Below, piece by piece: positions 28,463 to 36,588 of a stretch of 64,000 nt of DNA. Location of the stretch: positions 37,113 through 101,112 of the forward strand of contig UQWH01000001.1 in NCBI GenBank assembly GCA_900544705.1. The letters run 5' to 3'. This stretch comes from an uncultured Eubacteriales bacterium (GTDB lineage: Bacteria > Bacillota > Clostridia > Oscillospirales > Oscillospiraceae). How positions within the stretch are numbered: position 1 is the first letter of the stretch; each line of letters opens with the position of its first letter. A program made the position numbers and the translations under genes. The notes beneath the pieces are model-generated. The model was not told the origin of the DNA, made no database searches, and worked only from the letters and a program-made list of their open reading frames with translations.

Positions 28463-29305
28463 TTTTTGTAAACCTCCTTAAAATATTGTTTCCCGTTCTC
28501 TTTCCCACTTTATATAAAGCAACGGAAAAAACCGATTGCTCTTTTGTGGGAAACGACAAAATTATCATAGCGGCTCAATGCAAAACTATAAATAAGCTTT
28601 TTTATTGCGTTAATTAAGTTTTTTAATTTCTTGTTGTTGAGCCCTTTCATTTCGTGCGACAAACACTTAAATACTCTCCTCAGAATAACTACCTTTTTTC
28701 TGAGCTAGGAAAACAAGCAACAGATACTGGCTTATCGAAAAAGGCCGAAAGATATTTTTCGGCAGTCCGAGATTACATAAACATCCGCAAAATGATGCGC
28801 TGAAGCTTTCGGAAATTCGGCACCAGAGCCGATATGGCGATCGCATAGGCGGTAGTTTCCCACAAACTTGTGCTTCTCGTCTCCATTCTGTTCTGTATTA
28901 GCAATTTTGCCAGACTGAAGCTGCATTTCTCCTCCATACGCTCACGTTCCCCTAGACAGACCCAAGTCTTGTCCCTATCCTCACTCTTCCTAGGCCACCC
29001 CAATGTCCGGCCAGAAACTCGGAGTACATATATGTATCTCTAGATGATTTGGTTCTTTTCAAGACGTGCTGTCTGTCGGATATTCAGAGAATTTCCCTAG
29101 GAGTGCTTACTACGCCGTACCGAAAAAACACATTGAACAGGCAGTTTGCTTGCACGCCCTATAAAAAAATTGCTGAAGATAGGCAAATAAATTAATATTT
29201 AGGTTAAATATCTTCATTTAATTTATGATTTCTTTTCAATATAATCATTTTGTAATTTCGATTACAGCTCCAAGACAGGAAGGAAATTTATGCGAGGCTG
29301 GTATT
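28463..29305. other. Large divergent intergenic region of the sugar island
   Basis: About 840 A+T-rich bases between the divergent transporter and kinase operons. It must contain both promoters; TATAAT at 29240-29245 is the best -10 for the kinase. An 8-bp inverted repeat TGAAGATA/TATCTTCA (29174-29181 with 29209-29216) just upstream could be an operator. Short minus-strand frames at 28773-29003 end just before a terminator-like hairpin but match no family I recognise; they may be a gene remnant or a small RNA. Confidence 0.5.
28738..28763 (-). terminator. Terminator-like hairpin inside the divergent region
   Basis: On the minus strand: GCCGAAA, loop, TTTCGGC, then CTTTTTC. It would end a short minus-strand transcript coming from around 29000, upstream of the transporter operon. 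Confidence 0.6.
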
Positions 29306-30787
29306 ATGAAAAAACATCTAGCAATTGACATTGGTGCGGATACAGGGCGCGCTGTTGTCGGTGAATTAAAAGACGGCGTTTTGCAGATGCAGGAAATCCA
29401 TCGCTTTCCTACCCGTGATTTTCGCGTCCGCAGCGTACGCTTACGCAACGTTTATCGCTGGTATGAAGAAATCATGCAAGCTCTCTCCCTGTTCAAAGAA
29501 CAGTTCGGAAACCACTTAGATACCATTGGCGTTGATGCCTTGGGTTGTGAATTCTCTTTTGTGGATCTCTCAGGCTCTCTTCTAAACCTTCCCCTCTCTA
29601 CCCGCGATGATGCCACTTTCGATCATGTTGCAATCATCGATAAAGAAGTTGGACGTCGCCGGTTGTATGAGCTGACTGGCAACCAGATTATGCCTGTAGA
29701 CACACTCAATCGCATCCTCTACTACCGTGAAAATGACGCCAATTTGCTCTACCGAGCCAGTGGCATTCTCTTTTTATCTGATATCATGCATTACTTCCTT
29801 GGCAGCCAGCCCTGTTGTGAGTACTCTCTGGCTACCTATTGTCACCTCTACGATCAGAACAAGGACTGTTGGAGTAACGAGTTGTTTTCCGCGTTTGATT
29901 TACCTAAGCGTCTTCGGCCTCAGATTGTCCATGCAGGTGATATTGTCGGACGATTAGACTCTTGTTTAAGTGAAGAACTCGGGTTTGACACGCAGCCATA
30001 TATTATCACCCCATGTTCTCATGACACCTCAAACGCCGTGCTTTGTGTGCCGGATCTCGGTGACAACTGGGCCTTCATCAGTAGCGGATCATGGTCTCTC
30101 ATTGGTTTCATAACTGACAATCCCATTATTAACGACCGTTCCTTCTCTATCAATGCATCCAATTCCGCCTTGGCGTTTAATAAGTATATGTACAAAAAGA
30201 ATGTCTCCGGAATGTGGTTGATTCAGCAGTGTTCTCGATACTGGGGAATCAAGAGTTATTCCCAGATTGCCAAGCTTGCCCATCAGGCAAAGCCTCTCTC
30301 CTGCTGGATTGACATCGACAGCCTGAAGTTCTTCTATACAAATAAAATGCCGGAGGCTGTCAGTCTGGATGTGAAAGAGCACTACGGCGTTGATGTAGAT
30401 CCCAATGACACCGGTGCTATCGCCCGTATTATTTATGAAAGTATGGCCATGAAAGACCGATACGTGCTTGAACGAGTGCTTAGCACAGGTCGCAAGAAGA
30501 TTAAGAAAATCTACATCGTTGGTGGGGGTAGCAAAAACACTTTCCTTAATCAGTTAATTGCCAATATAACTGGCTATGAAGTCAGAACCGGTGCTTCGGA
30601 GTCTACTTCCATAGGCAACCTCCTTCTGCAGTGTGTGGGCAGTGGTGAGCTGGCCGATCTGCAAGAGCTGACACAGGTGGCAATTAATTCTATTAAGTCT
30701 GATGTTTTCACACCGGAAGAACAGCTATATTGGGATGCTCAGTATAAAGCATTCCTCTCCAGCACTAAAATTGAAAACATATGGTAA
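29306..30787 (+). CDS. rhaB: Rhamnulokinase-type FGGY carbohydrate kinase
   Basis: 493 residues from the ATG at 29306. FGGY kinase closest in pattern to rhamnulokinase. The N-terminal phosphate loop is AIDIGADTGRAVVGE. The central sugar/ATP region is PCSHDTSNAVLCVP followed by FISSGSWSLIGF. The C-terminal adenosine motif is VGGGSKNTFLNQL followed by GASESTSIGN. RhaB phosphorylates L-rhamnulose at O1; related kinases use L-fuculose or other ketoses. The aldolase and aldehyde dehydrogenase genes downstream suit cleavage of such a phosphate to dihydroxyacetone phosphate and an aldehyde. No isomerase gene is near. Confidence 0.8.
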   Translation: MKKHLAIDIGADTGRAVVGELKDGVLQMQEIHRFPTRDFRVRSVRLRNVYRWYEEIMQALSLFKEQFGNHLDTIGVDALGCEFSFVDLSGSLLNLPLSTRDDATFDHVAIIDKEVGRRRLYELTGNQIMPVDTLNRILYYRENDANLLYRASGILFLSDIMHYFLGSQPCCEYSLATYCHLYDQNKDCWSNELFSAFDLPKRLRPQIVHAGDIVGRLDSCLSEELGFDTQPYIITPCSHDTSNAVLCVPDLGDNWAFISSGSWSLIGFITDNPIINDRSFSINASNSALAFNKYMYKKNVSGMWLIQQCSRYWGIKSYSQIAKLAHQAKPLSCWIDIDSLKFFYTNKMPEAVSLDVKEHYGVDVDPNDTGAIARIIYESMAMKDRYVLERVLSTGRKKIKKIYIVGGGSKNTFLNQLIANITGYEVRTGASESTSIGNLLLQCVGSGELADLQELTQVAINSIKSDVFTPEEQLYWDAQYKAFLSSTKIENIW

Positions 30788-30842
30788 CAGGGCTATTAAC
30801 GTATTGCAAACATGGCAATCCTCATCTGCGCCAAGTTAAGTA

Positions 30843-30860
30843 TAGTACACATAGTACACA
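30843..30860. promoter_or_regulatory. Tandem 9-bp direct repeat upstream of the aldolase gene
   Basis: TAGTACACA occurs twice in a row with no gap, about 80 bases before the aldolase start. AraC-family regulators often bind direct repeats, and the island encodes one, so this is a candidate operator. Confidence 0.45.
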
Positions 30861-30941
30861 ACGCTATTCTGTATACGCATAACATTCCTCATAAAACGAC
30901 ATGCACAAATTACAAATTAACAAATACTAGGAGGTTCATTT

Positions 30942-31745
30942 ATGTCTAAGTATCTCTCTGATCTGGAAGCAAAAGATGCTATTTGTCTCATCGGTCACAA
31001 GATGTATGAGCGCGGCTTTGTCAATGGCAACGATGGTAATATTACCGTACGCGTCGGTGACAACGTGCTTATTGCTACTCCTTCTGGCGTCAGCAAAGGC
31101 GATTTGACCCACGACATGCTGCTGAAGGTGGATTTCGATGGCAACATTCTGGAAAATCCTGGCAATTACAAAGTCACTTCTGAAATTAACATGCACCTGA
31201 TGGTCTATAAGCACAACCCTGCTATGAAGGCTACTTGCCATGCTCATCCCTTCTATCTGTCCTCTTTTGCCACCGCCGGCATCGAGGTAGATCTGTCCTC
31301 TATTCCTGCCTCCGTCCTGCTGGTAGGTAAGATTCCTGTAGCGCCTTATCGCTGCGCCGGTACTATGGGTCTGGCCGAATCGGTCATCCCCTATGTCAAT
31401 AAGTACAACATCGTCAATCTGGGCAACCATGGTCCGCTCACCTGGGGCACCACCCCCATGGAAGCTTGGTTCCGTTTGGAAGAAGCAGAATCTTCCTGCA
31501 AGCTGGCCGTCATGACAAAATATACCCTAGGTCGTGTTCGTCCCCTCAGCCGCGCTCAATATGAAGAGCTGATGAGCTTCCATCATGTTCCCTTGGCTCC
31601 CGAAGCTCAAGTCTCCGCTCCTGAAACCACAGATAACGGCGAGCCTGCTATTCCCTTCACTCAGCTTCCCGATCCCGCCGTCCGCCTGTCTGACGATCAG
31701 CTCGAACGTCTGGCCGACATGGTCGTTGAACGTCTGAAAAAGTAA
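30942..31745 (+). CDS. Class II aldolase (FucA/RhaD-like)
   Basis: 267 residues. Zinc-dependent class II aldolase/adducin fold. GNDGNITVR (about 25) binds phosphate, the catalytic Glu is in TSEINMHL, the zinc ligands are the HAHP pair (about 98-101) and the His of GNHG (about 165). It would split a ketose 1-phosphate to dihydroxyacetone phosphate and an aldehyde (lactaldehyde if the sugar is fucose or rhamnose). It is longer than FucA (about 215) through a C-terminal Pro/Glu-rich extension and final helix. AGGAGG lies 8 bases upstream. Confidence 0.85.
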   Translation: MSKYLSDLEAKDAICLIGHKMYERGFVNGNDGNITVRVGDNVLIATPSGVSKGDLTHDMLLKVDFDGNILENPGNYKVTSEINMHLMVYKHNPAMKATCHAHPFYLSSFATAGIEVDLSSIPASVLLVGKIPVAPYRCAGTMGLAESVIPYVNKYNIVNLGNHGPLTWGTTPMEAWFRLEEAESSCKLAVMTKYTLGRVRPLSRAQYEELMSFHHVPLAPEAQVSAPETTDNGEPAIPFTQLPDPAVRLSDDQLERLADMVVERLKK

Positions 31746-31811
31746 TCCGTCATCAAACTGTCCCCCCCGAATATTTGTTTCATTTCTATCTTTAACTAGG
31801 AGGCCATGGTT

Positions 31812-33245
31812 ATGAAAATGGTTATCAACGGCAAACTGGTTGACGCTTCTGACAAGCAGACTATTGATGTCATCAACCCCGCCACCGGCGAATTGGTTGA
31901 TTCTGTTCCTTCGGCAACTAAGGAGGACGTGGAGCTTGCTGTTGCTAAGGCCGTAGAAGGACAGAAAGTCTGGGCTCAGGTTCCCGTCTCTGACAGAGTC
32001 GATATTCTTTATCGTTTCTTAGATTTGGTTGAGAATCAGAAGGAAGCTCTTGCACAGCTTCTCTGTGCCGAGACCGGTAAACCCATCAACGAGGCACGCG
32101 GCGAATTAAGTGGTGTTCCGACGGCATTCCGCTCCTTCTGCGAAAAGGCCAAGCATATGTATGGAGAGGTTGTCCCCGCCGGCACCGAGCCCGGGCAGGC
32201 AAAGAACATTCTGTTCACCAAGCGTGAACCTATCGGCGTCATTGCTTGCGTTATTCCGTTTAACTTCCCCGTTGACCTGTTTAATCAGAAGGTTCCCCCT
32301 GCCCTTCTGGCCGGTAATGCCGCTATCCTTAAGCCCTCAACCGACAATCCATTGACCCTGTGCCGTCTGACTGAGCTGCTGGTTCAGGCTGGTGTTCCCG
32401 ATGGTGCTATTGAAATTGTCACCGGCCGCGGCTCCAGCGTGGGTGCTTGGCTTTGTTCTGATCCAAGAGTGCGAGCCATCTCGCTCACCGGTTCTACCGA
32501 AGTTGGCATTGAAACCGCCCGCAATGCCGCAGAACATCTGACCCATGTCGCTCTGGAATTGGGAGGTAATGATGCCTTTATTGTTCTGGAAGATGCCGAT
32601 ATGGATCTTGTCATCGATGAGATGGTGACCGGCCGTATGCTCAACGCTGGTCAGGTATGTTGCGCCTCCAAGCGCTTTATCGTCCACAAAAGTCTGGCTG
32701 ATGAATTTACTAAACGTTCTGTTGAACGCCTGAGTCAGTTGAAGATGGGCCTCCCCTCCGATGAGGACACCCAGCTTGGGTGCCTGATCAGTGAAAAAGC
32801 AGCTATCGGCGTTATGGAGCAGATTCAGCGCACTGTTGACCAGGGCGGTAAAGTCGTTCTTGGCGGCACCCGGAACGGCGCCTTTGTTTCTCCTACTGTT
32901 ATCGCTAATGTACCTAAGACCGCAGATGTTGCCTCCGACATGGAAATTTTCGGGCCTGTTGTCCCCGTAATCTCCTTTGAAACCGAGGAAGAGGCCATTG
33001 AAATCGCAAACGGATCCATTTATGGTCTCTGCGGATGTGTATTCACCAAGGACATGAAGGCTGCTCTCCGCGTCTGCAATGCTCTGGAGTGTGGCGGCAC
33101 AATTATCAATGGTGCCAGCCTGTTCCGCAGCTATGAAATGCCCTTTGGCGGATATAAGTATTCTGGTATTGGCACTGAAGGTGTATTGACCACCTTTGAC
33201 GAGATGACCATGACCAAGAGCATCGTTCTAAAGAACATCCTCTAA
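31812..33245 (+). CDS. NAD(P)-dependent aldehyde dehydrogenase, lactaldehyde type
   Basis: 477 residues from the ATG at 31812, which sits 8 bases after AGGAGG; the ATG at 31806 is too close. ALDH superfamily: NAD-binding VIPFNFPVDLFNQK and GSTEVGIETA, general base Glu in ALELGGND (about 250), and nucleophile Cys in GQVCCASKR (about 285). The context suggests oxidation of the aldehyde released by the class II aldolase, as AldA does with L-lactaldehyde. The succinate-semialdehyde branch of ALDH is a less likely alternative. It ends the plus-strand half of the island. Confidence 0.85.
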   Translation: MKMVINGKLVDASDKQTIDVINPATGELVDSVPSATKEDVELAVAKAVEGQKVWAQVPVSDRVDILYRFLDLVENQKEALAQLLCAETGKPINEARGELSGVPTAFRSFCEKAKHMYGEVVPAGTEPGQAKNILFTKREPIGVIACVIPFNFPVDLFNQKVPPALLAGNAAILKPSTDNPLTLCRLTELLVQAGVPDGAIEIVTGRGSSVGAWLCSDPRVRAISLTGSTEVGIETARNAAEHLTHVALELGGNDAFIVLEDADMDLVIDEMVTGRMLNAGQVCCASKRFIVHKSLADEFTKRSVERLSQLKMGLPSDEDTQLGCLISEKAAIGVMEQIQRTVDQGGKVVLGGTRNGAFVSPTVIANVPKTADVASDMEIFGPVVPVISFETEEEAIEIANGSIYGLCGCVFTKDMKAALRVCNALECGGTIINGASLFRSYEMPFGGYKYSGIGTEGVLTTFDEMTMTKSIVLKNIL

Positions 33246-33278
33246 CTGTCCTCCCTTTGGTATCGTCGAGGGTACCGT

Positions 33279-33317
33279 ACAAATTTGTTTTCGGTATCTG
33301 GTGGAAATCTATTACAG
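33279..33317 (-). repeat. Right copy of the 39-bp inverted repeat flanking the sugar island
   Basis: The complement of this stretch matches 20111-20149 at 32 of 39 positions. It lies 33 bases after the aldehyde dehydrogenase stop codon, just before the sequence returns to the G+C-rich chromosome style. Confidence 0.7.
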
Positions 33318-33340
33318 TTGGGTGCTTCAATATAAACTAA

Positions 33341-33378
33341 GGCACGGCGGAAATCTCCGCCGTGCCGTTGCTTTTTTT
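33341..33378 (+). terminator. Rho-independent terminator at the right edge of the island
   Basis: GGCACGGCGGA with its complement, followed by GTTGCTTTTTTTC. It ends the kinase-aldolase-dehydrogenase transcript. The stem is G+C-rich like the flanking chromosome. Confidence 0.85.
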
Positions 33379-33381
33379 CTT

Positions 33382-34626
33382 TTACTCTGCAAAAACTCTC
33401 TTGAGCTTCACGAAGTCGGGCAGGCCGTCGACCTTCTTCATACCGGTTTCGCCGGCGATCAGCGGCATGCAGTAGTCGATGAAGTCCTCGGTCACGTAGG
33501 CGTTGTCGCTCGTGATCCACTCCAGCGGGACCTTCTTCTCATAATTGGCGACGTCTTCCAGATTGAACAGCTCATAGTGGCAGACATAGCCGTCCTTGCG
33601 GTCGCAGCGGAAGCCGACCATCTTGCCGCTCTCGCCGCGCAGCGCGGCTTCGACGGCGAGCTTGCCGGAATTGAAGGATTCCTCGATGTCCGTGCCGGAG
33701 GCGCAGTGCGCCGCGCAGCGCTGCAGCAGCGACAGCTCAATGCCGCGGACCTTTGCGCCGGTGGCCGCCTTGACGATGTTCGCCAGACGCGCCGCCAGAC
33801 CGCCGAGCTGGGCATGGCCGAAGCCGTCGGTGGAGGAAGCCTTTGCCTCGGAAACGAAAGCGCCGTCGGCATAGTGGATGCCTTCGGAAACGGCGACGAG
33901 GCAGCTTCCGCGGCCGTTATAGACACGGATGACGTCGTCGAGGAAGTCTTCCATGTTGAAATCGACCTCGGGCAGATAGATGAGGTCCGGACCGTCGCCC
34001 TTGGCGCCCGCGAGTGCGGTGGCGGCAGTCAGCCAGCCGGCGTGACGGCCCATGCACTCGATGATGGTGATCATGCCCTTGTCATAGACCTGGCAGTCGC
34101 GGGAAACTTCCATGACGGAAGTGGCGATGTACTTGGCCGCGGACGCAAAGCCGGGGCAGTGGTCGGTTCCGAAGAGGTCATTGTCGATGGTCTTGGGCAC
34201 GCCGAACACGCGGCACTCGTAGCCGACCTTCTGCATATAGCGGTTGATCTTGTTGCAGGTGTCCATGGAGTCGTTGCCGCCGTTGTAGAAGAAATAGCGG
34301 ACGTTGTACTTCTTGAAGATCTCAAGGATGCGCTTGTAGTCGGTGTCGTCCGCGTCGGGATCGGCGATCTTATAGCGGCAGGAACCGAGGGCAGAGGACG
34401 GGGTGTAGAGCATCTTTTCCAGCTCCTTGGGGTCCTCTTTGTCCATGATCATCAGGCGGTCGTTCAGAACGCCGACGATGCCGTGGAACGCGCCGTAAAC
34501 GGTGGTGATGCTTTCGCTCTCAAGGGCAGTCTTGATGACGCCGTAAGCGCTGGCGTTGATAACTGCGGAAGGGCCGCCGGACTGGCCGATGATGGCCGCG
34601 CCGACCAGGGGTTTCTGATTTGCCAT
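33382..34626 (-). CDS. 6-Phosphofructokinase, probably pyrophosphate-dependent
   Basis: 414 residues. Phosphofructokinase fold. The phosphate-donor motif reads GGNDSMDT (about 116-123): an Asp at the position that is Gly in ATP-dependent enzymes, the hallmark of PPi-PFK. PKTIDND (about 144-150) contains the catalytic Asp, and MGRHAGWL is the fructose-6-phosphate site. It catalyses fructose 6-phosphate to the 1,6-bisphosphate, probably reversibly with PPi. The start has CGGAGGTAAC upstream, with its own consensus promoter. The length fits the clade of about 410 residues. Confidence 0.88.
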   Translation of the reverse strand: MANQKPLVGAAIIGQSGGPSAVINASAYGVIKTALESESITTVYGAFHGIVGVLNDRLMIMDKEDPKELEKMLYTPSSALGSCRYKIADPDADDTDYKRILEIFKKYNVRYFFYNGGNDSMDTCNKINRYMQKVGYECRVFGVPKTIDNDLFGTDHCPGFASAAKYIATSVMEVSRDCQVYDKGMITIIECMGRHAGWLTAATALAGAKGDGPDLIYLPEVDFNMEDFLDDVIRVYNGRGSCLVAVSEGIHYADGAFVSEAKASSTDGFGHAQLGGLAARLANIVKAATGAKVRGIELSLLQRCAAHCASGTDIEESFNSGKLAVEAALRGESGKMVGFRCDRKDGYVCHYELFNLEDVANYEKKVPLEWITSDNAYVTEDFIDYCMPLIAGETGMKKVDGLPDFVKLKRVFAE

Positions 34627-34680
34627 TGAATGTTACCTCCGTTTTGAAATTCGTACATTCTTTATTTTTTAACGCTGCTG

Positions 34681-34709
34681 ATTATATCACAGGGCTTCGC
34701 ACATTGCAA
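34681..34709 (-). promoter_or_regulatory. Sigma-A-type promoter of the phosphofructokinase gene
   Basis: On the minus strand: TTGCAA, a 17-base spacer, TATAAT. The leader is about 50 bases. Confidence 0.75.
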
Positions 34710-34787
34710 GCCCTGTAAAAAGCGGTGGAAAAGGGGAAATTTTTTGTCGTTGGGTGTTGAGGGAAAAGAGGGGAAACATTATCGCCG

Positions 34788-34823
34788 GTGCCTGCACGCG
34801 GAACAGTCAAGACTGTTCCCTAC
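34788..34823 (+). repeat. Dispersed 36-bp palindromic repeat, copy 1
   Basis: Core GAACAG-TCAAGA-CTGTTC. 31 of 36 bases match the copy at 42801-42836, and the stem differences are compensatory. Intergenic between the phosphofructokinase and hemW genes. Confidence 0.7.
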
Positions 34824-34846
34824 ATCATCATCGCAAGTGCGCACCG

Positions 34847-36052
34847 TCACCGCTTCTTTGCAAGCGGGGTGGAGCGCTCCTGCGCCTCATTGAGCGTGAT
34901 GATGATCTGATTGGACACCAGCCAGCCCTGCTCCGTCAGCACCCAGCGGCCGTCCTCCAGCTTCTCGGTATAGCCGCGGGTCTGGAAGCGGGTCAGCAGC
35001 GTTTCGAGCGGCTTGAAGGGCATGAGGAAGCGGGTTTCGTACTCCTTTTCCTCGATGCCGAGGCTCGTGCGCAGGCGCAGCATCACATATTCTCCCGCGC
35101 GCTCGCGCATGGGAATGGCGTCGCACTCGCGCAGGATGGTGCCGTGCTGGCGGATGCCGTCGATATAGCCGCGCAGATCGGCCACCGCGCTGAAGCGCTT
35201 GCCGCCGAAATCCGAGGCCGCCGAGGGGCCGAAGCCCAGATACTCGTCCAGATTCCAATATTTCAGATTGTGCCGCGAGGCAAAGCCCGGCTTGGCGAAA
35301 TTGGAAATCTCATAGTGCTCGTAGCCATAGTCGCGCAGGATACGGCAGGCAGAAAGATACATATCCGCCTGCCGGTCGTCGTCCGGGAGGTTGGCGCAGT
35401 CGCGGTAGCCCCACAGGGGCGTTCCCTCCTCGACGCGCAGGGCGTAGGCCGAGAGGTGGTCGGGCTTGAGAGTCAGAACGTTTTCGACTGTTTCCTTCCA
35501 GCCGGTGAGGGTCTGGTTGGGCAGGCCGTACATCAGATCGACCGACACATTGGCAAAGCCGACCTCGCGCGCCCGCTGCACCGCCTGCCGCGCCTGCTCA
35601 TAGGTGTGCGGGCGGCCGAGCTTCTTGAGCATCTCGTCGTCATCGGACTGGACGCCGATGGAAATGCGGTTGAAGCCCGCGCGCAGGAGCTTTTTGAGTG
35701 ACTGGTTCGTCACGCTGTCGGGGTTGGCCTCGAGCGTGATCTCCGCGTCCGCGTCGAGGCGGAAGCGGCGCTGGATCTCGTCAAGGATCTTCTCCAGATT
35801 CTCCGCGCCGAAGAAACTGGGCGTGCCGCCGCCGAAATAGACCGTATCGACCACGTACTCCGGCGCAAGGCGGCCGGATTCCTTGATATGGTCGGCCAGC
35901 GCCTGCAAATAGTCGTCGGTCACATGACGGTCGCGGCTGCCGCCGAGGGAGTAGAAATCGCAGTATTCGCACTTGCTCTTGCAGAAGGGGATATGCACAT
36001 AGATGCCCAGCTTTTTATTGCCGGCCGGGCGCTTGAGAAAGGAAAATGCCAT
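34847..36052 (-). CDS. hemW: Radical SAM heme chaperone HemW
   Basis: 401 residues. Radical SAM cluster motif CKSKCEYC (Cys24, 28, 31) followed by DFYS, the HemW/HemN signature; GGGTPSFF and the C-terminal HemN domain are present. HemW lacks coproporphyrinogen oxidase activity and delivers heme. The extra N-terminal Cys of true HemN is absent. Start preceded by TAGGAGGCG overlapping the end region of the upstream gene. It follows the gyrA-linked membrane protein by 10 bases. Confidence 0.88.
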   Translation of the reverse strand: MAFSFLKRPAGNKKLGIYVHIPFCKSKCEYCDFYSLGGSRDRHVTDDYLQALADHIKESGRLAPEYVVDTVYFGGGTPSFFGAENLEKILDEIQRRFRLDADAEITLEANPDSVTNQSLKKLLRAGFNRISIGVQSDDDEMLKKLGRPHTYEQARQAVQRAREVGFANVSVDLMYGLPNQTLTGWKETVENVLTLKPDHLSAYALRVEEGTPLWGYRDCANLPDDDRQADMYLSACRILRDYGYEHYEISNFAKPGFASRHNLKYWNLDEYLGFGPSAASDFGGKRFSAVADLRGYIDGIRQHGTILRECDAIPMRERAGEYVMLRLRTSLGIEEKEYETRFLMPFKPLETLLTRFQTRGYTEKLEDGRWVLTEQGWLVSNQIIITLNEAQERSTPLAKKR

Positions 36053-36062
36053 GCCGCGCCTC

Positions 36063-36587
36063 CTACTTTTTCAGCCGCTCGGTGAAGAACGCGCGGAACT
36101 GCTCCGGCGTTCCCACGGTGAAGCCCGCCTTATCGACGAAAAACCACTTCTGGTGCCTGCATTGCAGCAGGAACAGGTGCTCCGTTTCGCGGAAATCGTT
36201 GATGCCGGAGAAGCCCTCCTCGATTGGCTCCTGCGTGATGTCGTTGGTCTGCACGAAAATGCGGTCGTAGAACTCGGTGGTCAGGTGGATCTCCTTCACG
36301 CCGTAGTTTTTGACCATGCCGTCCTCCCATTTTTGCAGCGCGCGCTTGGGCGCAAAGAACTGGTTATAGACGAGGTAGGCAAGGCCCGCCAGCAGGATAA
36401 TCACGATGAAAAGGTTTTTCGTTGTGCCGTTTTTCAGGAAGATATAAATCATCACGCCGATCAGCACCACCGCGATGCCCAGAAGGACATAGGTCAGGAT
36501 GCGGGCGAACTTGCTGCCCGCGCCGCGAGAGGCCTCGAACTGGGCGTTTTTGTCCAGCGTGGTCTTTACTACAAAGTTCGGATTCAT
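36063..36587 (-). CDS. YcxB-like membrane protein of unknown function
   Basis: 174 residues: a short polar head, two adjacent membrane helices at about 28-50 and 58-76, then a cytoplasmic C-terminal domain. That domain has IHLTTEFYDRIFVQ and ending TPEQFRAFFTERLKK, as in YcxB-type proteins. It starts one base after the gyrA stop codon and ends 10 bases before hemW, so it is part of the gyr-hemW transcript. No function is known. Confidence 0.65.
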   Translation of the reverse strand: MNPNFVVKTTLDKNAQFEASRGAGSKFARILTYVLLGIAVVLIGVMIYIFLKNGTTKNLFIVIILLAGLAYLVYNQFFAPKRALQKWEDGMVKNYGVKEIHLTTEFYDRIFVQTNDITQEPIEEGFSGINDFRETEHLFLLQCRHQKWFFVDKAGFTVGTPEQFRAFFTERLKK

Positions 36588-36588
36588 C

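Noticed and set aside
28773..29003. 76-codon minus-strand frame in the divergent region
   Set aside because: It ends neatly before a terminator-like hairpin but has no recognisable family, and the codon use is unconvincing; mentioned only as a possible remnant or RNA.
20227..33245. Transposase or integrase within the sugar island
   Set aside because: Every frame of more than about 80 codons in the island belongs to the listed metabolic, transport or regulatory genes or is their shadow; no DDE or recombinase motif was found.
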